Assembly: GCF_002161235.1 (NCBI RefSeq)
Contig: NZ_NFHE01000007.1
Span: 1-64,000, forward strand
Length of the DNA stretch: 64,000 nucleotides
Source: Pseudoflavonifractor sp. An85
GTDB taxonomy: Bacteria > Bacillota > Clostridia > Oscillospirales > Oscillospiraceae
Reading direction: 5' to 3'
Shown: positions 34,634 through 41,799 of the stretch, one piece after another
How the letters are laid out: each line of letters begins with the position of its first letter
How positions within the stretch are numbered: position 1 is the stretch's first letter
Translations under genes and position numbers: made by a program
The notes under the pieces: generated by a model
What the model saw: only the letters and a program-made list of their open reading frames with translations
What the model was told of the DNA's origin: nothing
Database searches by the model: none

Positions 34634-36121
34634 TTAGCGCAGGTACTCCAGCACCTGGTCCAGCATCCCCTCTTTCTCGGTCACCGTGTCAAAGCGCACC
34701 TGCTTGTCCTTGAGGCTGGCCAGGGGCTTGGGTACCTCCACCCCGGTGAGCCTCGACAGCTGGTCCAGAATCTCGGTGCCGGGGGCAAATTCGTGCTCAC
34801 CCAGGGCCTCCAGCACGCTGGAGCAGAACTTGAAGGGGCTGGCGGTGGACACCACCACCGTCACGGTCTCGTCCCCGGTCTCCTTGCGGTACTCCTCCAA
34901 CACATGGAAGGCCACAGCGGTGTGGGGATCAATGAGGTAGTTGTGCTCCTTCCACACCTTGGCAATGGTCTCCTTGGTCTGAGCATCGTCACAGTATCCG
35001 GCGGCAAATGCCTGCTGGAGCTTAGTCTTGATAGCGGGGCTCACCTCGTAGCGTCCCTCCTGAGCCAGCTGCTCCATGTAGGAGGCCACCTGCTGGTCAT
35101 CCCGGCCGGAGAGCTCAAAGAGCAGCCGCTCCAGATTGCTGGAGATGAGGATGTCCATGGAGGGAGACAGGGTGTTGTGGAAGGGGCGGTTGCGGTCGTA
35201 CACACCGGTGCGGATGAAGTCGGTGAGCACGTTGTTCTCGTTGGATGCACAGATGAGGGTCTTAATGGGCACACCCATCATTCTGGCATAGTAGGCGGCG
35301 AGAATGTTGCCGAAATTTCCCGTGGGAACGCAGACATTGATCTCCTGGCCCTGCTCAATGGCCCCCTGCTTGCGCAAATCGCAGTAGGCGGAAATGTAGT
35401 AGATGATCTGAGGCAGAACACGGCCCCAGTTGATGGAGTTGGCCGAAGACAGGAAGTAGCCACGCTCGGCCAGCTGCTGGGCCAGCTCCTCATTGGAGAA
35501 CAGCTTTTTGACCCCAGTCTGGGCATCGTCAAAGTTGCCCACCACGGCGCACACGCCCACATTGCTGCCCTCCTGGGTCACCATTTGCAGCTGCTGGATG
35601 TCAGACACGCCGTCCTTGGGGTAGAAGACCAGAATTTTGGTCTTGCTCACATCCTTAAAGCCTTCCAAAGCGGCCTTGCCGGTGTCGCCAGAGGTGGCCA
35701 CCAGGATGCACACCGTCTTTTTCTCGTCGTTTTTCACCAGAGAAGCGGAGAACAGATGGGGCAGCATCTGCAGCGCCATGTCCTTAAAAGCGCAGGTGGG
35801 GCCGTGCCAGAGCTCCATGCAGTGGGTGTTCTCATCCACAGCCCGCACCGGGGCCACATCCAGGTGGGAGAACTTCCCGCCGCCGTAGGCGGCCCGGGCA
35901 TAGGCGGTGAGCTCAGAACTGGAGAAGCCCTCCAGGAATCCAGCCAGCACGTACACAGCCCGCTGCTGGTAGGACATGTCCTTCAAACTCTCCAGGGCAT
36001 TCCCCGCCAGACGAGGCATCACCTGGGGGGTCATCAGACCGCCGTCGGGGGCCAATCCCTTGGAAATGGCCTGAGCTGCGGTCATACGCAAATGGTTGTC
36101 TCTTGTGCTCAGATAATTCAT
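34634..36121 (-). CDS. thrC: Threonine synthase
   Basis: A 495-residue PLP enzyme of the long threonine synthase class. YLSTRDNHLRMTAAQAISKG starts the protein; ELWHGPTCAFKDMALQML carries the PLP lysine Lys113, and LVATSGDTGKAALEGF and CVPTGNFGNILAAYYARMMG follow. It converts O-phosphohomoserine to threonine. The start codon overlaps the stop of the upstream dipeptidase gene by 4 nt. No T-box leader is visible. Confidence 0.96.
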   Translation of the reverse strand: MNYLSTRDNHLRMTAAQAISKGLAPDGGLMTPQVMPRLAGNALESLKDMSYQQRAVYVLAGFLEGFSSSELTAYARAAYGGGKFSHLDVAPVRAVDENTHCMELWHGPTCAFKDMALQMLPHLFSASLVKNDEKKTVCILVATSGDTGKAALEGFKDVSKTKILVFYPKDGVSDIQQLQMVTQEGSNVGVCAVVGNFDDAQTGVKKLFSNEELAQQLAERGYFLSSANSINWGRVLPQIIYYISAYCDLRKQGAIEQGQEINVCVPTGNFGNILAAYYARMMGVPIKTLICASNENNVLTDFIRTGVYDRNRPFHNTLSPSMDILISSNLERLLFELSGRDDQQVASYMEQLAQEGRYEVSPAIKTKLQQAFAAGYCDDAQTKETIAKVWKEHNYLIDPHTAVAFHVLEEYRKETGDETVTVVVSTASPFKFCSSVLEALGEHEFAPGTEILDQLSRLTGVEVPKPLASLKDKQVRFDTVTEKEGMLDQVLEYLR

Positions 36122-37053
36122 GATTGTCTCACTACCCCCATTAGATTATTGTAAAACAGGTCGTGTAAAAACCCTTCTTGATATCCACAGCGGAGGAAAT
36201 ATTCATACAAATCCTCCAGGCGGGTGATGTGGGCCAGAGGGGCAATCAGCTCCGCTCCATCCCAGTCGCCACCCAAAGCCACGCATTTGGCCCCGCCCAG
36301 ATCCAGCATGTGATCCAGGTGACGCCGCACATCATCCAGCCCTTCCTTTCCTCCCACAAAATTCCGGTAGAAGTTCAGGCCAATGACACCTTGGTGTTTT
36401 ATTATGGCAGTAATCTGCTCATCCGTCAAGTTTCTTGTGTGCTCCCACACCGCCCGGGCGTTGGAGTGGCTGGCCAAAACAGGTCCCTCCTGCACCTCCA
36501 TCACATCCCAGAATCCCGCCTCCGACAGGTGGGATACATCCACCAGCATGCCCAGCTCTCCCATGCGAGAGACAAAGACCCGGCCCAAAGCCGTCAGACC
36601 CTGGCTGGGGTTGTCACAGTGGGAGCCGCTGAGGGCATTTTCGTGGTTCCAGGTCAGGTTCACCGCGCACACCCCTTCCCGGTGGGCCCACTCCAGCCCC
36701 TTAAGGCTGCACCCCAGCAGTTCCGCCCCCTCCACCGAGAGAAAGGCGGCGCATTTGCCAGCCTCATTGGCCTCCCGAGCCTGGAGGGCGGTGGTGCAAT
36801 GGGTCACCATATGGGAGTAACACTCCATTTGCCGCCGGAAGTAGCCCAGCTGACACTTACAGGTGGCCTCCAGGCACTCCCCGCCCACGTAGCCCTTGGC
36901 CGACCACAGAGCAAAAATCTGGGCATAGCCCCCAAAGGTGTCCAGAGCGGAGGACAACTCCAGCGCGCCGGTGTTGTAGGGCAACTCCTCCCCCATGGAC
37001 CAGCAGCGGTATATCGTGTCACAGTGTCCATCCATCACTATCAACCGATTCAT
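36118..37053 (-). CDS. Membrane-dipeptidase (M19) family protein
   Basis: A 311-residue TIM-barrel metallopeptidase of the renal dipeptidase family. The metal ligands lie in MDGHCDT (His, Asp), SVEGAELLG (Glu) and HSNARAV (His), with GGDWDGAE near the end. The family cleaves dipeptides, including D-amino-acid-containing ones. There is no signal peptide, so it is cytoplasmic. ATG 37053 has GAGGTGA 7 nt upstream. It overlaps thrC by 4 nt and follows yraN by 12 nt. Confidence 0.92.
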   Translation of the reverse strand: MNRLIVMDGHCDTIYRCWSMGEELPYNTGALELSSALDTFGGYAQIFALWSAKGYVGGECLEATCKCQLGYFRRQMECYSHMVTHCTTALQAREANEAGKCAAFLSVEGAELLGCSLKGLEWAHREGVCAVNLTWNHENALSGSHCDNPSQGLTALGRVFVSRMGELGMLVDVSHLSEAGFWDVMEVQEGPVLASHSNARAVWEHTRNLTDEQITAIIKHQGVIGLNFYRNFVGGKEGLDDVRRHLDHMLDLGGAKCVALGGDWDGAELIAPLAHITRLEDLYEYFLRCGYQEGFLHDLFYNNLMGVVRQS

Positions 37054-37065
37054 TCCCACTCACCT

Positions 37066-37437
37066 CTAAAAAGCATTTTCCAGATAGTTTATGTGGGGAT
37101 GTCTTGTCCCAGTCCCCTGGGGCGCGTAAATCTCCGCCACGTCAAACCGGGGCTGGAGCTTGGTGGGATGCGCTTGCAGGTAGAGCAGGGCCGCAGAGCG
37201 CAGTTTTTGCTGCTTGGAGTAGGTCACCGCCTCCCGGGCGGCCATCAAATCCCCATTGCGCCGCAGCTTTACCTCCACAAAGGCCAGGTACCGACCCTTG
37301 GAGGCCACCAGATCCAGCTCTCCCATGCGACAGCGGTAATTCATGTCCAGAACCTCATACCCACGCTGGCGCAAGTAGTTGGCCACCTGGGTCTCTCCCC
37401 ACTTGCCCAGCAGTCGGGCCTCTCCCCCGCCCCTCAC
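37066..37437 (-). CDS. UPF0102 (YraN) family nuclease-like protein
   Basis: A 123-residue protein with the UPF0102 signature LLGKWGETQVANYLRQRGYE and the PD-(D/E)XK core MGELDLVA...FVEVKLRR. Predicted to be a small endonuclease; its cellular role is not settled. It begins with GTG overlapping the rnhB stop by 4 nt; no strong ribosome binding site is visible, consistent with translational coupling. The rnhB-yraN neighbourhood is conserved in many bacteria. Confidence 0.9.
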   Translation of the reverse strand: MRGGGEARLLGKWGETQVANYLRQRGYEVLDMNYRCRMGELDLVASKGRYLAFVEVKLRRNGDLMAAREAVTYSKQQKLRSAALLYLQAHPTKLQPRFDVAEIYAPQGTGTRHPHINYLENAF

Positions 37438-38063
37438 AGCTTTTTCAAGAAGCTGCGGCGGTGGATGGGACAGGGGCCGTACTGGCGCAACAGCTCATAG
37501 TGGAGCTTGGTGGGATATCCCTTGTGCTTTTCAAAGGCGTACTGAGGATAGGCCTTGGCCATCTCCTCCATGTACCGGTCTCGGCTGACCTTGGCCAGAA
37601 TGGAAGCCGCCGCGATGGAAGCGGAATGGGCATCCCCCTTCACCACCAGCTGGTGGGGCGTGGTGATTGCACAGCAGCTGCCGTGGTCCCGGTTGCCATC
37701 CACCAGCACCATCTGGGGGGCTGGGTTCAACTGATCAATGGCCCGCTGCATGGCCAGCATGCGGCTGTTGAGAATGTCCAGCTGGTCAATCTCCTCCGGC
37801 TCCACCCAAGCCACACTCCAGCTCACCGCCTGCTCTCGAATGAGGTCAAAGAGCAGGTCCCGCCGCCGAGGGGTCACTTTCTTAGAGTCGTTGAGGTAGG
37901 GTAGCTCCGCCCCTTGGGGGAGAATCACCGCCGCAGCGTACACCCGCCCAGCCAAGGGACCTGCCCCAGCCTCGTCCACGCCAGCCAGAACTTCCACCTG
38001 GCTCTGGACTCGAACCTGTGCATCCCACTGGTACAGGTCCACCGGTTCCACATCCTTATTCAT
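37434..38063 (-). CDS. rnhB: Ribonuclease HII
   Basis: A 209-residue protein. The catalytic acidic residues lie in AGVDEAGAGPLAG (Asp, Glu), VDGN and VKGDAHSASIAAASILAKV (Asp). It removes ribonucleotides and RNA primers from DNA. ATG 38063 is preferred over ATG 38069, which touches the GGAGG sequence. Overlaps the rbgA end. Confidence 0.95.
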   Translation of the reverse strand: MNKDVEPVDLYQWDAQVRVQSQVEVLAGVDEAGAGPLAGRVYAAAVILPQGAELPYLNDSKKVTPRRRDLLFDLIREQAVSWSVAWVEPEEIDQLDILNSRMLAMQRAIDQLNPAPQMVLVDGNRDHGSCCAITTPHQLVVKGDAHSASIAAASILAKVSRDRYMEEMAKAYPQYAFEKHKGYPTKLHYELLRQYGPCPIHRRSFLKKL

Positions 38064-38916
38064 GGACATCCTCCGGCCGCTCCATGGTAAACCGGCCCAG
38101 CTTGCCGCCCCGGAACTCGTCCAGCAGCACCCGGGACATGCGCTGGGTATCCACCTCGCCGCCGGAAATGAGCATACCGCGCTTGCGGGCGGCCATCTCC
38201 AGCAGCTCCCAGCCTGCCTTTCCCTCCATGTCTTTGAGCTTGTACCGCTCCTCCAACACCCCGGGGTAGTGGGCGCTGAGTAGTTCCATCAAGCCACAGG
38301 CCAGCTCCTCGCTGTCCAAAATCTCGTCTCGCACAGCGCCTATAAAGGCCAAGTGCATGCCAGTGGTCTCGTCCTCAAATTTGGGCCACAAAATGCCGGG
38401 GGTGTCCAACAGGTCCAGCCCCTGATCGATGTTCACCCACTGCTTGCCTCGGGTGACACCGGGCCGGTCCCCCGCCTTGGCGGATTTCCGCCGGGCCACC
38501 TTATTGATAAAGGTAGACTTGCCCACGTTGGGCACGCCCACCACCATCACACGCACCGGGCGGCCCACCTGGCCCTTGGCCTTCCAGGCCTCGATCTTCT
38601 CCCGCAGGGCCTGCTTGACCACGTTGGAAAACTGGTTGACCCCCTTGCCGGTCTTGGCGTCCGTCTCCAGCACGGCGTAGCCCTTCTGGCGAAACCAGGC
38701 CATCCACTGGGCGGTCACCGCCGGGTCAGCCTGGTCGGCCCGGTTGAAGATGATCATCCGGGGCCGGTCCCCCACCATGGAGTCAATGTCTGGATTTCGG
38801 CTGGAAATGGGAATGCGGGCGTCTACCACCTCCGCCACCATGTCCACAAACTTCACATCCTCTTCCATCTGCCGGCGGGTCTTGGTCATATGGCCGGGAT
38901 ACCATTGGATGTTCAT
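38056..38916 (-). CDS. rbgA: Ribosome biogenesis GTPase RbgA (YlqF)
   Basis: A 286-residue circularly permuted GTPase. The N-terminus IQWYPGHMTKTRRQM is diagnostic for YlqF. The G4-like motif FNRADQ comes before G1 GVPNVGKSTFIN and G3 DTPGILWP, the permuted order. It is needed for late 50S assembly. First gene of the long minus-strand operon, downstream of rplS, as in Bacillus where ylqF follows rplS. Confidence 0.95.
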   Translation of the reverse strand: MNIQWYPGHMTKTRRQMEEDVKFVDMVAEVVDARIPISSRNPDIDSMVGDRPRMIIFNRADQADPAVTAQWMAWFRQKGYAVLETDAKTGKGVNQFSNVVKQALREKIEAWKAKGQVGRPVRVMVVGVPNVGKSTFINKVARRKSAKAGDRPGVTRGKQWVNIDQGLDLLDTPGILWPKFEDETTGMHLAFIGAVRDEILDSEELACGLMELLSAHYPGVLEERYKLKDMEGKAGWELLEMAARKRGMLISGGEVDTQRMSRVLLDEFRGGKLGRFTMERPEDVHE

Positions 38917-39012
38917 ATACCTCCCCTTTCTCCGGAAGCGGTGCTCCCGGCGTTGCTATGTTGATTTGATTTATTATACTAAATTCTTTTTCCCAGGAAA
39001 AGAGGGAAAGAC

Positions 39013-39044
39013 AAAAAAGGAGCGGATTTTTCCGCTCCTTTTTT
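39013..39044 (-). terminator. Terminator of rplS
   Basis: AAAAAAGGAGCGGA pairs with TCCGCTCCTTTTTT around a 4-nt loop, 16 nt past the rplS stop codon. Confidence 0.92.
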
Positions 39045-39060
39045 CGTGCAATTTATGGAA

Positions 39061-39402
39061 TTACAGATCTTCCTTGACCTTAGCAGCCTTACCCACGCGG
39101 TTACGCAGATAGTACAGCTTGGCGCGGCGCACCTTACCACGACGGACGGTCTCCACCTTCTCGATGGTGGGAGCGTGCAGGGGGAACACCTTCTCCACGC
39201 CAACGCCGTAGGAAACACGACGCACGGTGAAGGTCTCCTCGATGCCACCGTGCTTCTTAGCGATGACGGTGCCCTCGAAAACCTGGATACGCTCACGGTT
39301 GCCTTCCTTAACACGGATGTGCACGCGGACGGTGTCACCCACGTTGGCCACGGGAGCCTCTTCCTTCAGATACTTCTGGCTAAATTGCTTCAGCAGTTCC
39401 AT
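39061..39402 (-). CDS. rplS: 50S ribosomal protein L19
   Basis: A 113-residue protein matching L19 throughout: [52 protein letters not shown] and [24 protein letters not shown] precedes the ATG. It is separated from rbgA by a terminator. Confidence 0.98.
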   Translation of the reverse strand: MELLKQFSQKYLKEEAPVANVGDTVRVHIRVKEGNRERIQVFEGTVIAKKHGGIEETFTVRRVSYGVGVEKVFPLHAPTIEKVETVRRGKVRRAKLYYLRNRVGKAAKVKEDL

Positions 39403-39481
39403 TGATATTTCCTCCTCATATTCAGGCGTTCGTGCATCATTTTAAGTATGTGCAGAGGACCACCCTTTTTCAGACCGAGTT

Positions 39482-39510
39482 ATTTTACCATACCCACCAG
39501 AAGAAAGCAA
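39482..39510 (-). promoter_or_regulatory. Promoter of rplS
   Basis: On the minus strand TTGCTT, 17-nt spacer, TAAAAT. The resulting leader is about 70 nt, long enough for an L19 autoregulatory element, though I cannot recognise one by eye. Confidence 0.5.
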
Positions 39511-39514
39511 CCCT

Positions 39515-40159
39515 TTATTTCTTTGTTTTTTCTTTTTTCTCCCGCCACCAGCCCAAGGTCTGTTTTCGTACAATGCCCCAGAAGAGCCATGCAGAGGTGA
39601 GCAGCAACGTGAGATTGGCGTACTCCCCCACGAGAATGGCACCCAGCCCCAATAGGCCACCCACCAGACACGCAGAGGCCACCAAGCCCCACCGCTCTGC
39701 CCGCTGAGGCCCCAGCAGAGGGCAGAGATAGTTATGGAGCACTCGGGCCCCATCCAGTGGAAAGATAGGCAGCAAATTAAACGCACCCAACCCGACACTC
39801 AACGCCGCCAGAACGGGGATACGCAGCCCCCACGCCACTCCGCTGAGCAAGGCGTTGGCCACCGGCCCGGCCAGCGCCACCACCGTATCCTCTCCATAAG
39901 ATAAGGTTCTGGGATAGCACAGCACCATTTCCGCGCCCACCGCCGTGAGCTGCACCGTCTCCAGCTGTCCGCCGTACCACTTGGCCGCCAACCAATGCCC
40001 CACCTCATGGACCAAACAGGCCAGAAGTCCCCAGGGCAGCAGCCCGGTCCCCTCATCCAAATAGTACAACACCCCCAGCACCAGCCAGAAGCCCGGGCTC
40101 ACCTTCCACTTGACCTCAGGATGGGTCCACATAGTAGGCAGGATCCAGGCGAATGTCAT
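39515..40159 (-). CDS. M50 site-2 protease, SpoIVFB-like
   Basis: A 214-residue polytopic protease. LVHEVGHWLAAKW carries HExxH (zinc ligands and catalytic Glu) within a transmembrane helix, and FNLLPIFPLDGARVL supplies the NPDG-type motif with the third ligand. Length and topology match SpoIVFB, which processes pro-sigma-K in the mother cell. It lies immediately behind, and overlaps by 44 nt, an M23 membrane protein laid out like SpoIVFA. The pairing favours the SpoIVFB role, but no sigK is in the window. The start is uncertain: ATG 40132 is an alternative. Confidence 0.78.
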   Translation of the reverse strand: MTFAWILPTMWTHPEVKWKVSPGFWLVLGVLYYLDEGTGLLPWGLLACLVHEVGHWLAAKWYGGQLETVQLTAVGAEMVLCYPRTLSYGEDTVVALAGPVANALLSGVAWGLRIPVLAALSVGLGAFNLLPIFPLDGARVLHNYLCPLLGPQRAERWGLVASACLVGGLLGLGAILVGEYANLTLLLTSAWLFWGIVRKQTLGWWREKKEKTKK

Positions 40160-41087
40160 CTTTCTCTACAGTAAAATGGAGGTGGGGCCCGGTGGCCATT
40201 CCCGTCTCCCCTACCAGGGCCACCGTCTGGCCACACTTCACCTCATCTCCCTTTTGTATGAGCAGCTTGCTGCAATGGGCATAAAAGGTGGTGACCCCGT
40301 TGTCGTGGATGAGCTGGAAATACAGTCCGAAGTCATCACTCTGGCCAATGTACTCCACCACCCCGTCGGCAAAGGCCTTGATCTCGGTGCCCTCGTCGGC
40401 GGCAATGTCCAGGGCCAGATGGAACTCATGTTTCTGGGTAATGGGGTTGGTGCGATAGCCAAAGGTGGAGCTCACCGGCCCCATCACGGGACACACGGTC
40501 TGGGTCAGGCCCAGTTCGTAGTGCTCATAACTGACATTAGAGGGCAGCTCTACCCCGTCGGGGCTGTACTCCTGGGCCACTGCCGTCACCACCTCTGGGG
40601 TGGGCTGCGGCGTGGGCGCGGGCGTTGGCTCAGGGGTGGGGGCTGGCGTAGGGGCAGCTGTAGGTTCCGGTGTGGCCTGCACCTGCTGAGTCTCGGTGCT
40701 CTGAGCCACCCCCTGGGTGGATGGATAGGGCTGATCCACATTTTTTTGCTGGCCCAGCAGCGTCACCTGTTGAGGGGTGTCCACAGTCTCTTCCTGGGCG
40801 CTCTCCTCCCCCATCCATTGTGCCAGCCACTCCTGCCCGGACATGGTCCCCTGGACCCAGGCCGTAGCCTGCTGCACCAGCCCACCCACGTCCATGTCTG
40901 CCTCTAACAGCTGTCCCACCAGCTGGGCTTGACCGGGGAATACCCCTCGACCGATGAACACCAATAAAAACAGCACCCCGCTGACCACCAGCTGAATGCC
41001 CCAGCGGGTGGCTCCCCCCTGGGGCTTGGTCTGCTTTCCTGGCGCTCTCCGCTTGGGCGCTGTGCGCCGTCTCACCCCTGCATCCAT
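40116..41087 (-). CDS. Membrane-anchored M23 (LytM) protein, SpoIVFA-like
   Basis: A 323-residue protein: a basic cytoplasmic N-terminus (RRRTAPKRRAPGKQTK), one transmembrane helix (about 33-52), a helical region, a Pro/Thr repeat linker of about 30 residues (TPAPTPEPTP type), and a C-terminal M23 domain (about 205-320). The zinc ligands appear intact: HLALD, YAHCS and GPHLHF. ATG 41087 has AAGGGGGAAGGGT upstream. SpoIVFA, which tethers and inhibits SpoIVFB, has this layout. An active cell-wall hydrolase is the alternative, given the intact zinc site. Confidence 0.75.
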   Translation of the reverse strand: MDAGVRRRTAPKRRAPGKQTKPQGGATRWGIQLVVSGVLFLLVFIGRGVFPGQAQLVGQLLEADMDVGGLVQQATAWVQGTMSGQEWLAQWMGEESAQEETVDTPQQVTLLGQQKNVDQPYPSTQGVAQSTETQQVQATPEPTAAPTPAPTPEPTPAPTPQPTPEVVTAVAQEYSPDGVELPSNVSYEHYELGLTQTVCPVMGPVSSTFGYRTNPITQKHEFHLALDIAADEGTEIKAFADGVVEYIGQSDDFGLYFQLIHDNGVTTFYAHCSKLLIQKGDEVKCGQTVALVGETGMATGPHLHFTVEKDDIRLDPAYYVDPS

Positions 41088-41189
41088 ACCCTTCCCCCTT
41101 GTCCAAATCGTCATACTGCACCCTATGCACGGGTAGGCTCCGGTATTCCCAGGATTTTTTGGATAAATTGTGAACTTTTCTTTTGAGCG

Positions 41190-41239
41190 TTGACAGCTGA
41201 AAATCAGACGAGTATAATCCCTTATGTTTCATAATTATG
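41190..41239 (+). promoter_or_regulatory. Consensus promoter and palindromes of the marR-ABC operon
   Basis: TTGACA (41190-41195), 17-nt spacer and TATAAT (41213-41218) match the sigma-A consensus perfectly. Immediately downstream TTATG-TTT-CATAA (41222-41234) and CATAATTATG (41230-41239) are overlapping palindromes at the start site, suitable for MarR-type repression. So strong a promoter implies tight repression. Confidence 0.75.
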
Positions 41240-41281
41240 TAACCTAACCTTTTGGTTGGGCTTTGGATGGGAGGTACTGCT

Positions 41282-41779
41282 TTGCAAACAAAGGAACACC
41301 GCCGCGCCTTGGAGCTGCTGCGGGAGATGGATCGCCTGCGCCGGGCATGGAAGCTGGCAATCCCCAACACCGGCATCAACAAGTCGGAGTTCTTCACCTT
41401 ATATACCCTTCGTCACCCGGAAGGCCACAACCGTCTGTCCTGTCCCTCGGGTGACCCCGCGCCCATGACCTTGTCCACTCTGGCCAAGACCATGAAGCAG
41501 AGCTTGCCGGCCGTGAGCCAGCGCATCACCAAACTGGAAGAGCTGGGCTATGTGTGCCGGGTGCCCGACGACCACGACCGCCGCACGGTGTGGATTCACC
41601 TCACCGAATCTGGGGCTGCTCTGCTCCACACCACTGGGGAGGAGATGTTGGGCAAGCTGGAGCACGTGCTCCAGCGGCTGGATGCCCAAGAAGGTGTGGA
41701 TGCCCAACTGCTCACCCAGGCCTTCCGCAGTCTGGCCACAGCCGTGGAAGCGGAATTTTCCACGGACACATCCTTGTAA
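41282..41779 (+). CDS. MarR family transcriptional regulator
   Basis: A 165-residue winged-helix protein. MTLSTLAKTMKQSLPAVSQR, ITKLEELGYVCRVPDDHDRR and TVWIHLTESG are the recognition helix, the wing with the DxRR motif, and strand 3 of MarR proteins. The start is TTG 41282 (QTKEHRRALELL), with GGGAGG 7 nt upstream. It precedes two ABC exporter genes by 20 nt and is the probable repressor of the operon in response to a toxic ligand. Confidence 0.9.
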   Translation: MQTKEHRRALELLREMDRLRRAWKLAIPNTGINKSEFFTLYTLRHPEGHNRLSCPSGDPAPMTLSTLAKTMKQSLPAVSQRITKLEELGYVCRVPDDHDRRTVWIHLTESGAALLHTTGEEMLGKLEHVLQRLDAQEGVDAQLLTQAFRSLATAVEAEFSTDTSL

Positions 41780-41799
41780 TCAGGAGGGAATTGGATTTT

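Noticed and set aside
34600-36160. T-box or threonine attenuator for thrC
   Set aside because: thrC overlaps the upstream dipeptidase gene, leaving no leader in which such an element could fit.
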